A stretch of 64,000 nucleotides of DNA from Phocoena phocoena (GCF_963924675.1 NC_089222.1:4408501-4472500); one strand, 5' to 3'; positions 36,977 to 50,160 are shown, numbered from the stretch's first letter. Numbers and translations: made by a program. Notes: generated by a model from the sequence alone, not told the origin.

Positions 36977-37308
36977 TTTCTTTTCTTTTCTTTTTTTAAA
37001 TTTATTTTTGCCTGTGTTGGGTCTTCGTTGCTGCGCGCAGGCTTTCTCTAGCTGTGGCGAGCGGGGCCTTGTTGTGGAGCACGGGCTCTAGGTATGTGAG
37101 CTTCAGTAGTTGTGGCACGTGGGCTCAGTAGTTGTGGCTCGCGGGCTCAGTAGTTGCAGCTCGTGGGCTTTAGAGCGCAGGCTCAGTAGCTGTGGCGAAC
37201 GGACTTAGTTGCTCCGCGGCATGTGGGATCTTCCCGGACCAGGGCTCAAACCCATGTCCCCTGCCTTGGCAGCCGGATTCTTAACCACTGCGCCCCCAAG
37301 GAAGTCCC
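36977..37308 (-). repeat. CHR-type SINE, full long form
   Basis: Reverse copy: T/C-rich tail, TTGCCTGTGTTGGGTCTTCG, GTGGCTCGCGGGCTCAGTAG, ending ACTGCGCCCCCAAGGAAGTCC. Flanked by TTTGCAGTATTCTT (36963-36976) and TTTGTAGTATTCTT (37309-37322). Confidence 0.94.
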
Positions 37309-37711
37309 TTTGTAGTATTCTTAATGTTTTTCTCTAGGCTTATTTTTGGTAGCTACTGAATGCCTTCTTTTTCATTTTGATCTGAATACTGCTTTTATTT
37401 TAATCTGCATGTACGTGTGCTCCTATGTGCTACAACCATTGTAAGGAAATTAATTGGTAACACATTTAAATGAAACGAGAGCCCTGGAGCCCTGACATTC
37501 TGCTGCATATCCCACAATTCAAATCTGCTCTAGTGCCAGAGGCTATTTCCAGCCAGAAGCAAGTGACCCTGTTCCCCTCCCCCAGCCACGCTGCTCGCCT
37601 TAGAGTGTTTGTCACAATGTGAGCTAATTGCTTAAGGGTGAGGACCACACCCTACTCCCCGCCCACCTCCTCCCTTCCCAGAGTCCGAGATGATGCTCCC
37701 AGCTCTCCAAC

Positions 37712-37850
37712 CAGTGGCACTAGCAGCACCTGGACCTCTTAGAAATGCAGAATCTCGGGCCCCAGACTACTGAGCTGGAAGCTCTGGAAAGGGGCCCGGG
37801 AATCTGTATTTTAACCAGCCCCCTGAGCAGTTCTTAAGACTTGAGCATCA
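37712..37850. repeat. MER5-like hAT relic
   Basis: CACCTGGACCTCTTAGAAATG, CAGAATCTCGGGCCCCAGAC and GAATCTGTATTTTAACCAGC match the MER5A pattern. Confidence 0.75.
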
Positions 37851-40284
37851 GGAAGTGCCTGAGAATATGGACAAGCTCTTAGTACCAGTAAAGGAAAGTG
37901 TCTGCCACCTAGTGGACACTCGGGGAATGTGCATTTTAATTCCTTTCCTTGAGCGCACCTTGGGGGGCCACCTGAGTCTCTCCATTCTTGATGGGTCCTC
38001 CCTTTAGGCCTGGCTTCTCTTAATTGCCAACCTGGTGTTCTGCTCAATCACTCTGCCCAGTAACATCCCTCTGGGACTTGAACCCTTCTGAGAGTCCCAC
38101 TCTGTTTGGCTGGAGCCCAGCTCTTCCTCCAAGTTCTTACAAGGCTTCTCCCCTCAGCCCTCTCATACCCTCCCGAGCTTCTCTCTGGGAACCACAGGTC
38201 CCACCAGCCCCACAAGGATGGGTCCTGGACAGATGCACGCACGGATCTTGTCAGCCCTGCTGAACCCAGACAGTCAGACCTCCAGCCTGGATGTTTGCCC
38301 TTGATGTCAATCAGGGACTTTCCTGAAACACTGGAACCTGGTGGAAGAAACAAGGCAGGGAATGACCCATTTCCAGGGTTGCATCAGAGAAAAAGATAGC
38401 AATCTGGTGAGCTCTCTGAATTTTCTCTGTAGGTCCGTTCTGCGTTTAGCATCGAGAGAATTGAATCTCAGATACCCAGAAAGGCAAGAAAACATAGTCA
38501 AAATAATTTTACTAGGAAGTTACTTTCTCTCACTGTAAAAGCCCCCCATGTATGAAAAGTAAAATTTTCCCAAAAGTTCAACAAAAATGACTTTTAGAGA
38601 TCGTTTGTAATTCCATCCTCCAAGGATACTAAAATCTTTATTATAGTTCAGTCTGTTTTTCTGTGCATATCTATGTCTTACAAACTTGGAATCATACTAG
38701 GCAAACCATTTTTAACCAGCTGTTAAGGCTTAACATTATATCATGAACATGTTCCCTTGTCATTAAATATTCTCCTGAATCCTGACTTTTATTGGCTATA
38801 GATTATCCTTGCTTATAGATATAATTTGTTAAACCAGTCCCCAAGATGTAGACAAGTTAAAGCACTTTTTAAAGCAATTTCTTTTGTCCGCAAAGGGGCA
38901 GGCTATGAACACAAGCTCTTCAGAAGGAGAAAAAAAGTGAACCAAATCAATGATGACCATTTTAAATGATGTATAATCCTCACTTACCAAAATAACAGAG
39001 TGTTCTAAAAACGAGAGACGTGAAGTCAAGTTATGGTGTGCGTTATAATCCTTCAAGTTAGTCACATTTTCAAACGCATGATGGCTCTCTTTGTCCTTAA
39101 GTAAAATACAAGGACATCTTCAGGTAAATGAGTGTTTTAGAAGGTCGGGGATTAAAAAGCTTTAGCCCTCCCACCAGTAGACCATCTGCTCCATCCACTT
39201 CCACTCTCCTCTCTGTCCCTTCTCCCCATCCATCAGGAAGCGTGGTTCCAGCTGAGAGCACCAGTGTGATTCACACACCTCGAGGGCACCGGGGAGCCTC
39301 AGTCATCAACATGGGAGTAGGTGCTTTTCTACCGGCTCCTGGCACGTGCCAGAGAGCTCTGAGATGTGATACTTCAAAGGCAGGGAAGCGCACCCATCAG
39401 TAGCCCAGGGCAGACAGAAAGAGAAGGGCTAGAAAAGAAAGCCCAGACCACTTCACCTGTGGAGAATCCACTCACCAACGTTGTGAGGATGACAAAACAA
39501 CTCCTGGGACCTCTTGGTGTTTTCTGAAGTGTAATAAGGTATATAATGCAGAGTAAAACTCACACGATTGTATAAGGATTTCTTATTGATTGCCTAGACT
39601 TTTTGCAAGGGGACCTATATCACTCACCCTTTGAGATCATCAAAACACATTATAATGTGAAAAACAAAGAAAAGGAAAGAAAGAAAAGTCATCAGCTCGA
39701 CTGGAGGGGAGGGAAACTGGGAACAGCCATGTCAAAGGAAGACAAACCTCTGAGATTCAAAGCTCTGTTCCACCCAACTGCAGTTTTCATTGAGATGCAG
39801 CGTGGAGCGGTGGAAGAGCATGGGCTTTTCGAGGCCAATTTTGCAGCGTCTGTTACAGGAAAGCCTGGAGCCCTCTTTCCCCAGGTTTTGTTACCCTTTT
39901 GGACCTTGAAATGCATTGACAAACTAGATAAACGTAAATGAGGAAAAGCAGAACAAACCATCACATACATAGCTAGAGGAGAGGCATAAACAACCGAGAA
40001 AAGAATCGATAGCAACAACCAGGTATTTTTCAGACTCTTTAAAAAGTTGAAAAAATTAAACAAGAAACCAAGAAAAGTCTGAAGGAGCTGAAATGAAATT
40101 TGCACCAGGCAGCCTGGCTCAGACATCAGAGCTCTTTACCATTCATACTTTTATGGCACAAAAGGGCGAGAGAATTCCAGGAACCCTAAGGAAGAAATCT
40201 AAAACCTTGGAGAAGATGCTGGTCTACACGAGGCGAACATGTGGGCCAGTTAGACCTGCCAGGACGGAGCAGTGGGGCTCAGCA
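37851..40284. other. Unassigned intronic sequence
   Basis: No gene, splice-framed exon or confident repeat in about 2.4 kb. Several frames of 60-145 codons are present on both strands without recognisable domains. Confidence 0.4.
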
Positions 40285-40480
40285 CATACCTAGTTTTACA
40301 GTCGAAGGTCAAATTCTCGCACAGCCACTTACCAGCCGTTTAACCTTGGGCAAGTCACTTAGCCTGCCTGAGGCTGTTTCCTCATCTGTAAAATGGGGTC
40401 TCGCCTCTCTCGTCGAATTGTGGAAAGAGAGAAGCTTAGGTGATTTCACAGAACACCGTGAGTGCTCAATAATTAAGAGT
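40285..40480 (+). repeat. MIR
   Basis: ACTTACCAGCCGTTTAACCTTG, GGCAAGTCACTTAGCCTGCC and CCTCATCTGTAAAATGGGG are the MIR core. Confidence 0.9.
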
Positions 40481-41499
40481 TACTTTCTCATCATGAAGCT
40501 TAGAAACATTATGAGAAGCAGATAGGATATTCGGGATATAGAACGCCCACGTGAGAATAGCCACTAAGTTGATGCTAACAGTATTGAAGTTTTTAAAGCC
40601 AGGAGTATAATGGAAGCAGGGGGAAGAGACACAACAGCCGAATCCTGCGATAATCCCAACAGGTAGTTTTCAGACGAAATCTGGGACAACGTGGGAGGTT
40701 AACTTACTGACCTTGCATTGAAGTTGAAAAGATACTATTGGGAGAGTCAGCCATACAAAATTATCAGAGGTGACCACTGGAATTCAAAGTCCTTCCCTTC
40801 TTCCAGGGGTTGCCCTGAGTGCCTGTAATTCCATCATGGCCCTTTCTCTGTGGTCTTTCAAAATGCAAACCTCCTGGCTGGCTATCTAACCAAGTCACTA
40901 GCATCTCCAAGTGGAGAATTGAGTCCGATTCCCTTCCTCCTCAACAGGATCCAATAAAGGCAATAGAAGGCGTGGGAAAGGGAGGAGGCCATGAGAGGGC
41001 TGAGGATCACAGGGAAATGGGTGAGAGAGAGAAAATAAAGAGCAGGTCTCCCATGCAGCACTGTACAGGCTGTCAGGCTGTGCACTGAGCTGTAGGAGCG
41101 GCATTTACCACAGACATGGCGCCCTGCAAACAAACGTCACCGCCTCACTGCTGGCCAGGAGCTGGCCCGGAACACAGGATGAAAATACAAAGAGGTTCCA
41201 GTCCCATTTAGACAAATGTGTGAATGGCATACTGATCGCTGGCTCTCAAGATATTCCAAGACTGATGTTCACACATACACACAAATATACATATGATTTG
41301 ATAAATACAGCAAATCATCACAATGTGTGTTTTAAATATCTTGCAATTTTATTTGTCAATTATACCTCAGTAAAGCTGGAAAAAAAAACCATTCTGAGAA
41401 TCCTCCTGTTACACAGCTGGCCTACTGCACTGAGTCTTAGGGATGTCGCTCAGCACGTAGTAGGCACGTAGGGACCGTTTAGAACAGAAGATCATGGTT

Positions 41500-41580
41500 T
41501 GCCTCTTGGCTCTGACACTTTCCAGTTATTGAACTATGGACAAATCCCTAATTCTCTCCAACAGATACTGTAATCAGAGA
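41500..41580 (+). repeat. MIR fragment
   Basis: CTTGGCTCTGACACTTTCCAG and GACAAATCCCTAATTCTCTCC resemble MIR head and core. Confidence 0.55.
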
Positions 41581-41607
41581 TTAGTTGGCCACAGAGAAAC
41601 CAAGGAC

Positions 41608-42137
41608 ATCAACCTACATTCCATCCTAAATGTCCATCCACAGAGGAATAGATAAAGAAGATGTGGTACATATATACAATGGAATATTACTCAGTCATAA
41701 AAAAGAATGAAATAATGCCATTTGCAGCAACATGGATGGACCTAGAGATTGTCATACTGAGTGAAGTAAGTCAGACAGACAAATATATGATATCACTCAT
41801 ATGTGGAATCTATTTTTTTAATGATATAAACGAACATATTTACAAAACAGAAACAGACTCACAGATTTCAAAAACAAACTTGTTACCAAAGGGGAAACGT
41901 GGTGGGGAGGGTTAAATTGGGAGTTTGGTATTAACACACACACTACTATATATAAAACAGATAACCAACAAAGCCCTACTGTATAGCACAGGAAACTCTG
42001 CTCAATATTCTGTAAATGGGAAAAGAATCTGAAAAAGAATGGATATACGTGTATGTATAACTGAATCACTTTGCTGTACACCTGAAACTAACTCAACATT
42101 GTAAACCAACTATAATCCAATAAAATATTTTAAAATT
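41608..42137 (+). repeat. L1 3' end with the last part of a decayed ORF2
   Basis: The frame from 41661 reads [17 protein letters not shown] and [18 protein letters not shown], the C-terminal end of L1 ORF2. It is followed by the 3' UTR (ACAGAAACAGACTCACAG, GCTGTACACCTGAAAC) to the end CCAATAAAATATTT. It is a 5'-truncated dead copy with no reverse transcriptase or endonuclease domain. Confidence 0.93.
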
Positions 42138-42162
42138 TAAAAAATGAAAATGAAAAAAAGTA

Positions 42163-42290
42163 GGGAGTTCCCTGTTTGCCTAGTGGTTAGGAATCTGGGC
42201 TTTCATTGCCGTGGCCTGGATTCAATCCCTGGTTGGGGAACTGAGATCCCACAAGCCAAGCAGCACAGCAAAAAAAAAAAAAAAAAAAAA
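42163..42290 (+). repeat. CHR-type SINE, short form
   Basis: GGGAGTTCCCTGTTTGCCTAG to CAAGCAGCACAGC plus about 20 A, inserted just past the L1 tail. AAAAAGTA at both ends is a weak target duplication. Confidence 0.92.
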
Positions 42291-43102
42291 GTAAATAGAA
42301 ATAAATACAAAATAATGGCAAAAATAAAATAAAGTATTTCTCCAATACAATAACCATATTTCCCCCTGTGGGAAAAATAGAGCAAAATACATTAAATCAG
42401 TACTGGCCCCCAAAACCTAAGCTATGATCATCATGAAAACATAGCACCAGCTCCAGGATAAATTGCAAAATCAGTCGTCTTCTACTGCCTCTTTCAGTGT
42501 TCTTACTGAACCCTGGGCCAGCTTTCCCCAGGAACAGAGGAGGCTTCAGGTTATTCTCAGTTCTTTAGTAAGTCTAGGCTTCTTCCCCCTTCAGTTTCTG
42601 AAAACGTACCCATGTTCCATCATAAACTCCTCTTCCCAAAGGTGTTGGTGACCAGTTCTACCCTCTATCCCTACCTCTGCAGGGCAGAGGCTTTGGGTTT
42701 TGAAAACCCCAGAGAAGCAGAAAATCCATGCCGAGAGCGACCTCTGGTAGCGCCATCGCAGACAAGGCAGGTCTTCTGGGGACCATTTCACCTGCACTTA
42801 TTACCTGTGCGATGCTCAGGATGAGCTGTCTTTAGAGATTAGTCTTGGTTCTGGACCAATCCAGCCTCTTTGACTTGAATTGTTCCTCTACCCACACTGC
42901 AAAGATACCAGAAATCCAGAACCAGCAGGGCTTTGGGAAAGAGAGTCGGGAATCCTCTGTGGTCCAGAGCCACCCTCCATGGCATTGGCTGAGATAGAAC
43001 CATTGCCTCTGTTGAACCACTATCCTCAGGGCATTTGTCAGTATTGGCTTATACAAGAGACTTGACTTCGTTCAACTTTACTGCCTCTTAAAATATAGAA
43101 CT

Positions 43103-43290
43103 GGGGACTTCCCTGGTGGTCCAGTGGTTAAGACTTTGCCTCCCAATGCAGGGGATGGGGTTTCGATCCCTGGTGGGTGAGCTAAGATCCCACATGCCTC
43201 GAGACCAAAAAACCAAAACATAAAACAGAAGCAATATTGTAACCAATTCAATAAAGACTTTAAAAATGATCCACATCAAAAAAATAAATA
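43103..43290 (+). repeat. CHR-type SINE, form with extended 3' body
   Basis: GGGGACTTCCCTGGTGGTCCAG, GGTTTCGATCCCTGGTGGG, then a 3' body with CAATAAAGACTTTAAAAATG and CCACATCAAAAAAA. Flanks AAATATAGAACT (43091-43102) and AAATACAGAACT (43291-43302) mark the insertion. Confidence 0.92.
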
Positions 43291-43914
43291 AAATACAGAA
43301 CTCTATTGCTGATATGACTACTTAACTCAATTAGCTATACTGTGAACTCACTCAGCATGAGTGACAACATTGCATGTGGGCTGATGGTTTATTAGTCCAG
43401 ATGGCAATATTCAGTGAGTGGCAGGTTTTACCCCAACTACCCTCCTCACAGCTGCCCCATAATATGCAGCTACAAAGGCCATATGATCATAAGCCAAGCC
43501 TCAGAACTAATGAAAAGATACTTATTTGGCTCTGTTTGCCCAGCTCTGGAAAAAACATCTTATAATAAGCCTAAGATATAAAACTAAAGGTCAAAACTAT
43601 GTAAGTAAAAGAAGCTTCTGCCCTTTAAGGGAAGAAAAAAATACATGTTAATTTTTGCAGGACTTTCAATTGACTGCGTTTCCAAGGAAACAGTTATCTG
43701 AAATGGGTTCATCTCATTTCATATTTATGGCCGGACCTAGGGATACTCCTTTCTTGTTATCCCTTTCTGGTTACACATGATATGCTCATTCTTAACTTTC
43801 TTTTGAAGTGATCATTCTATGTTTGAGTCTCATTTCTTCCACAAATAAAGGAAATAAATGCTTATTCTTACGATGTTTTGAAGTATTTTGCAATATTAAG
43901 AATATAAGCCTTTA

Positions 43915-44121
43915 GGGCTTCCCTGGTGGCGCAGTGGTTGAGAGTCCGCCTGCCGATGCAGGGGACACGGGCTTGTGCCCCGGTCCGGGAAGATCCCACA
44001 TGCTGCGGAGCGGCTGGGCCCATGAGCCATGGCCACTGAGCCTGCGCGTCCGGAGCCTGTGCTCCGCAACAGGAGAGGCCACAACAGTGAGAGGCCCGCA
44101 TACCACAAAAAAAGAAAAAAA
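43915..44121 (+). repeat. CHR-type SINE, cetacean form
   Basis: GGGCTTCCCTGGTGGCGCAG to CCGCATACCAC and a mixed A tail. The exact 17-bp duplication AAGAATATAAGCCTTTA flanks it (43898-43914 and 44122-44138). Confidence 0.96.
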
Positions 44122-44284
44122 AAGAATATAAGCCTTTAAGACTGAAGAATATTAAGAATAGTGGTGCTCACCACTAAAAAGTAAGAAAATAACACTAATC
44201 ACTCTGACACACTTTTCTCAGATGAATCAAAGGTTATTGAGCTTGGCTTCTTGTTTTATTGCAGATTGGCTTACTTTTCAATTT

Positions 44285-44775
44285 TTGTTCTTCCAGTTTT
44301 ATCGAGATATAATTGACATACAGCACTGTATAAGTTTAAGGCATAACATTTTGACTTACATTGTGAAAGGATGACCACAGTAAGTTTAATGAACATCCAT
44401 CATCCCTTACAGAGAGAAAATTAAAGAAATAGAAAAAATATTTTTCTTTGTGATGAGAACTCTTAGGATTTGCTCTCCATAACGTACAACAGTGTTAATT
44501 ATATTTACCATGTTGTACATGACGTCCCTAGTGCTTATTTATCTTATAACTGGAAGTTTATGCGTTTTGACCACCTTCATCCAATTCCCTCTCCCCCTTC
44601 CCCCCGCCCACATCCCGCATCTGGTAACAGAAAATCTGATCTGTTTTTCTATGAGTTTTTTGGTTTGTTTTTGAAGTATAATTGACCTACAACACTATGT
44701 CAGCTCCTGGTGTACAGCTTAGTGATTCAATATTTCTATACATGTCAAAATGACCACCACCAGATCTGCTTAGTT
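44285..44775 (-). repeat. Two reverse L1 3' UTR pieces
   Basis: CCAGTTTTATCGAGATATAATTG with CATCCATCATCCC, then AAGTATAATTGACCTACAAC with GTGTACAGCTTAGTGATTC, represent two L1 3' ends of different ages, both reversed. Confidence 0.75.
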
Positions 44776-44796
44776 TTGGGGTTGGTTTCTGGGTTT

Positions 44797-45049
44797 TTTA
44801 ATTTTATTTTATTATTTTATTTAATTTATTTTTGGCTGTGTTGGGTCTTCGTTGCTGCACACGGGCTTTAGTTGCCGCAAGCAGGGGCTTCTCTTGTTGC
44901 AGAGCCCGGGATCTAGGCACGTGGGCTCAGTAGTTGTGGCTCACGGGCTTAGTTGGTCCACGGCATGTGGGATCTTCCCGGACCAGGGATGGAACCCATA
45001 TCTCCTGCATTGGCAGGTGGATTCTTAATCACTGCGCCACCAGGGAAGT
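44797..45049 (-). repeat. CHR-type SINE, long form, in a nested pair
   Basis: Reverse copy: AT-rich tail, TTTTTGGCTGTGTTGGGTC, ending CGCCACCAGGGAAGTC. It directly abuts a second, truncated copy on its right. Confidence 0.93.
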
Positions 45050-45315
45050 CTTGTTTTTCTTTTTTTTTTTAATTAATTAATTAATCTATTATTCATTTTT
45101 GGTTGCATTGGGTCTTTGTTGCTCTGCGCAGGCTCTCTCTAGTTACGGCGAGCGGGGGCTACTCTTCATTGTGGTGGCTCCTCTTGTTGTGGAGCACGGG
45201 CTCTAGGCGTGCAGGCTTCAGTAGTTGTGGCACACGGGCTCAGTAGTTGTGGCTCGCGGAATCGAGAGCGCAGACTCACTAGTTGTGGTGCACGGGCTTA
45301 GTTGCTCCAAGGCCT
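45050..45315 (-). repeat. CHR-type SINE, long form lacking its tRNA head
   Basis: Reverse copy: poly-T, TTTTGGTTGCATTGGGTC, GTGGCACACGGGCTCAGTAG, stopping at TTAGTTGCTCCAAGG, where the tRNA head would follow. GGTTTCTGGGTTTT (left of the pair) and GGTTTCTGTTTTTAA (right of the pair) look like one target duplication around both, suggesting nesting. Confidence 0.9.
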
Positions 45316-45444
45316 GGTTTCTGTTTTTAAGCGTTGAATTGGAAAAAGAAAATTGGTGGCAGGAGACCGTCATGTCTTCAAGTTTGAGTGAGTTGTGTGT
45401 TTTCCTGGAAGATCTGCTAAGGCAAACCTATAAATTCCTTTTTA

Positions 45445-46120
45445 TTTGATTTTAATCTCAGCTTTACCAAAAAGTGGAAGTGGTACAGAGAACTCCCATA
45501 TATCCTTCACCCCGATTCACCAACTGTTAACATGTTGCCACATCTGTTTTATCATTCTGTGTGTGTGAATACTATGTGTTTGTTTGCATATATACATATT
45601 ATCATTTTTCAGAACCATTTAAGACTTAAGTTGCAGACATCATGCCCCTTTAAATACTTCAGTGTGTCTCCTGAAAGCAAAGAAATTCTCTTAGAAAACC
45701 GTGGTACAATGATCAAAATCGGGAAATTTAACATCGATGCGTACTATTATCTAACCTACGGACTTTATTTAAATTTCACAAACGGTCACTCCTCACCCCT
45801 CTCTCCCCACAGAGGAGAGGTCAAGGCTGAGAGCAGGACTGAGAGGGGACGTGTCTCTAGATCCTGACTTCATTCCCGACAGGGCTTTGCCACCGCTGTT
45901 CCTTAAACCGGCTTGTTTTCTGGGCCAGGACCAGGCCAGGAGTGTGCCTTTCATTTAGTTTTTGTCTGCCTAGTCTGCTTTAATCTGTTCAAAACCTTTC
46001 TCTGTCTTTCATGGCACTTGACATTTGTGAAGAATGCAGGCTGATTATTTTCTAGAATGTCCCTCCGTTTGACTGTGTTTCCTCGTGATTAGAATCAGAT
46101 TATGCGTGTTGGGCAAAAAT
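45445..46120 (-). repeat. Ancient L1 3' region
   Basis: AACTCCCATATATCCTTCAC, CAACTGTTAACATGTTGCC, AACATCGATGCGTACTATTA and GAATGTCCCTCCGTTTGAC follow an old L1M-type 3' UTR in reverse for about 670 bp. Confidence 0.65.
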
Positions 46121-46227
46121 ACAAAAAGTAAAAATTGTTGTATCACCCGATGTTTGTTCCTATAAAAATTTAAATTTAAGTATGTGATTCAGAAATAGTT
46201 TCCAGTCTTCCAAACCACCTACATCTT

Positions 46228-46470
46228 TGTGTGAGTCCTCTTGTGTTTATTTTTCCCTTTTTCTTTTCCATTATGGTTTATTACAGGATATTGAATATCG
46301 TTCCCTGCGCTATAAGATAGGACCTTGGTGTGTATCCATCCTGTATATAATCGTTTGCATCTGCTAATCCCAGCCTCCCAGTCCAACCCTCCCCCAACCC
46401 CCTCCCTCTTGGCAACCACCAGTCTGTTCCCTATGCCTGAGTCCTCTTGCGAAGCATCCATTCAGTGTTC
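46228..46470 (-). repeat. L1 3' UTR fragment
   Basis: CATTATGGTTTATTACAGGA, CCCTGCGCTATAAGATAGGAC and AATCCCAGCCTCCCAGTCC are a reverse L1 3' end. Confidence 0.8.
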
Positions 46471-46904
46471 TAAGGGTGAATGTCTCCAGAATACAAGTTA
46501 TTTGTTTCTTTCTAACCAGTGACCTTTTTAAGGTTGGAATGACAGGGTGATGCTTACCTGGGGGTCACCTCTCTTTGTACTGGGACAGAAAGCAGATTCC
46601 CTGCCGTCTGAAGGCTTTTCTGAGGATAACAAATAGATGGCTGCCTCTTCGGTCTCGTCTCACGTTTAACTGGACTTTCTTTCCTTTCCACAATTCAGAC
46701 CATAGTTAATTACAGAACAACTAAGATTGGGGTATATTTTAGGTTAATCTTGATACCTGTAGTGTATCTTTCTAGACTATTTTGACATTCGAAATAGAAT
46801 GAAGAATTTCGATTCACCAGTTCTAGATCTGGGTCTCAGGGTGCCAGCATGAAGTAGATCCTATTTTTGAAAACGTTTACAAATCCTCCTTTTATACCCC
46901 TCAT

Positions 46905-47030
46905 CCTTCAAGGCCCAGTTCAAATATCACTTCCTCTGGGATTCTCCACTCACAATGAATCATTTCTTTCTCATGCTGTCATAAAATTTAATTAAAGTAC
47001 TTCCTGTGCTCTGCTGTATCATATTGTGTC
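46905..47030. repeat. L2 fragment
   Basis: CCTTCAAGGCCCAGTTCAAAT and ATCACTTCCTCTGGGATTC follow the L2 ORF2 end consensus. Confidence 0.75.
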
Positions 47031-47589
47031 TTTAAACGTGCCTGTTTGATCCTCCAGTGACTCTGATTTTATCTTGATTTACATCAGAAATGTTTTTAGT
47101 GTGTTCTCTGTGCCTAGTCCTGTACTGTGCGCTGAGAATAAGAAGTTTGATGAGACACCCTGCTTCCTGCATGGGATTTCCAAATAGAAGTGTTGGAAGA
47201 GCTTTGAGTTGAGACCTGAAATGAGCACAACCTTGTTTATGGCCAAGCAATGATGAAAATTCTATTGGCTGGCATTTATCTTAGAGAAAAAAAACAATCT
47301 AACCTACATTGTTTTGGAAATAAGAATTCCGTTTTCTTCCCTGTTCACCTAACACTGGTGGTCAGATACTGTCTTCTGCTTATTGATATGTTCTTTTAGT
47401 TGGGTTGCAAACTTCAGAGGGAAATCATGTCTTCCTCCTGTGGTGTATCCTCCATTAAGTCTAGGAAAATAACGTACACAGTATGTTATATAAATAGTAT
47501 TGATATATAAATGATGTGAACTTATTAATTTTCTGTCTGTTGACAAAAATTTTAATTACCTCAAGCTATTTATTTATCATCTCACATCT

Positions 47590-47945
47590 AGCTTGTCAAA
47601 GCTTTGTTGAGATATATTTTGTGTGTCATAAAATTCCTCTGTTTTAAGTGTACAGTTCCATAATTGTTAGTCTATTTACGGAATTGTGCAACCATGACCA
47701 CAACCTTATTTTAGAACGTTCCCATCACCCTCAGAGAAACTTTGAGCTGATTTATAGCTACTCTTCATTCCTGGACCCAGCCCCTGGCAACCACTCACCT
47801 ACTTTCTGTCTGTACGGATTTGCCTTTACTGGACACTGCACAAAAGTGGAATCATACAATAAGACTGACACCTTTCAGTTAACATACTGTTTTTGAGGTT
47901 CATCCAAAATACTGTTGCAAGTATCAGTATTTTAATCATTTAAAT
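47590..47945 (-). repeat. Old L1 3' region
   Basis: AGCTTTGTTGAGATATATTTTG, GTGCAACCATGACCACAACC and CACAAAAGTGGAATCATAC are a reverse L1M-type 3' UTR. Confidence 0.75.
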
Positions 47946-49925
47946 CATTCTTCATAATCATTCTTCATAATACTTCCAAGTATAAGTGAAGAACTGGAGC
48001 CTTTAATGAACAAAGAATACACCCTTTTGAAATTGACATCAATTGTGGCAGCATCTAGATTTTGCATGAGTTGTTCTTCAAGGTGAAAAAGCAAAGTAAA
48101 TGCAAATGACTCAATCACTCACTCATTATTCCTATTATTAGGGAAATTTGTTATAAAATTAATCTCTGATATGTTACTCTAGAATAAAGAAAGTATACTA
48201 TAGCTGTTAAATGTCAAAACCATTCCATTCAAACAAGCATTCAGCTTTTCAAACCAAGTCCATCAGTGTGAATTACAATGAAATAATCATCTTAACACAT
48301 TAAATTAAGGGGAAAGGAATCTACGCACTGTGGGTGATTAAATTAAAGCATACATAAAATAAGCGGCTATGTGATATTCATGCAAAGCATAAATGATATT
48401 CATAAAATGTTAAAGGACATTTTTTTCTTCTCAGGATAGAGGGAAACAAACATATTAATATAAATTTGTGAAGTAGCATTAAATTAGGTACATCTCTGGA
48501 AAAACAGCTAAATCATCACACTGATTTTAGAATTTGTGTTGAAACACATACTTAGTTGCCCAGAACTTTCAAAACATAAAATGATTCTCTACTTAGAAAA
48601 GCAGTGTGGGGAAGTGAGACAAGCAAGTTCTAGAATAGCAAGCAATTCAAGAGCTGAAATTTCAATACTAACATCTTCCCTTAGTAACTACATCATAGTG
48701 AGAAAACCATCTCCTCAGTTTTCCGCTCTGTCAAATCAATGGAAATACCTCCCCCACCAGTCTGGTTGTTCGGTTATGAAGACAGCACGCAGTAGATGTT
48801 ATCACCATTATTTAGCCTGGGCTCTAATTGAAGTTATACCAAAACGGAAATTTTATGGTATGTTTTCTAGATTATGATGCCCAAGCTTCATCAAACTACA
48901 GTCAGGAAAGATTTGCTTTTGAATCCGATGCTCATTCATGAAAAAGAGCAGAGATTCCACTGCTGGCTTAGAAAAGAGAAGAATTCAGTGCTGATAACCA
49001 TGGCCTAAAATATATTTTAAAAGCCTTACTTTTTCTCTTCAATCTCCAGCCTTAAGGGTGCCATTCTGTATTCACTTTTGTGTACGTGCATTTGTCCTTT
49101 GGTCTGGATGCCGATCTCCTTTCGAATATTATCTCATTCCTTCAAAGCACAAGGAGACTTTATGATTTGTCTTTGGTCTTAGGAAACAGCAGTCAGAATA
49201 AAACCCTTGATCTTCATGCTGGGGACTCTTAGTTGCCAGACATTGTGCTGGAATGTCCATCATTCATCATCACTCTTCCATCCATTGGAAATGCTGTGGA
49301 AGAGAGGCTTTGACATTGCACAAATGTCTGGGAATTTTGAACGCATGACTCGAAAACTTAAATGGAACAAATCTTGACTTCAGGCTAAAATCAGATGATA
49401 CATTATTTTCCAATATGCAAGAGAGAATTTCATGAACTAAGCATCCATCAAGAAATATTTTGAGCATATAAATGCCCTTGTCTGGCATGGTTAAGTTTCT
49501 AGGCCCCTAAAGGAGGACAGTTAACAAGCTGTGAAGAATCACTGCCTGTCGGGTTATTGTAGTCCTACAGTATGGACCCCAATGTAAACTACTGACGGCA
49601 TAGAGGCAGGAAACAAGAGGCGTATTTCATATCCACATACCATATTCCAACACGTCATCCTGTTTGCATGGAGAAAATGCATCGTAACTCACCATCTGCA
49701 GGATTATAATTTTTAGGTCACTCAGCCATTGTCCACTCCCATCCATTCGTTCCTGTGTTAAACAATTATTATATGCTTACTGTAAACCCCTAAATTAACT
49801 TAAATATCCAGGAGATAAGGCACTATCCTTTTATCTGTAATTTATGCATTGACTTTAAAAGAACAAAGGTAGAAACATACATGTAAATAATTATTTCGGC
49901 TATAGTGCATGGAAAGGAAATATTC
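47946..49925. other. Repeat-poor AT-rich intronic sequence
   Basis: About 2 kb without a gene or a repeat I can name. This is notable only because its surroundings are repeat-dense. Confidence 0.45.
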
Positions 49926-49929
49926 ATAG

Positions 49930-50160
49930 TGCGGGCACAGTATTTTGGAAATGAACATGGGGTTTGCAGCCCAAGAAACCTGCGTTGAAATCACCCCTGA
50001 TCAGCCCTATGACCTTGGGCAAGTACCTAACCTCTCCAGGTCTCGGTTTCCTCATCTCTAAAATAGGAACGATGGTATGTACCTACAAAAGTGTCGTGAG
50101 GCTTAAATGGTAGCACCTCCATGCAAGGCATTTCACAGGGCTTGGATCACTGTATGGAGT
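49930..50160 (+). repeat. MIR, near full length
   Basis: ATGGGGTTTGCAGCCCAAG, CTATGACCTTGGGCAAGTACC and GTTTCCTCATCTCTAAAATAG are the MIR consensus. Confidence 0.9.

Noticed and set aside
43915..43990. tRNA gene-like heads in the SINEs
   Set aside because: The A- and B-box-like words are part of tRNA-derived SINEs with poly-A tails and target duplications; no separate mature tRNA gene is supported.
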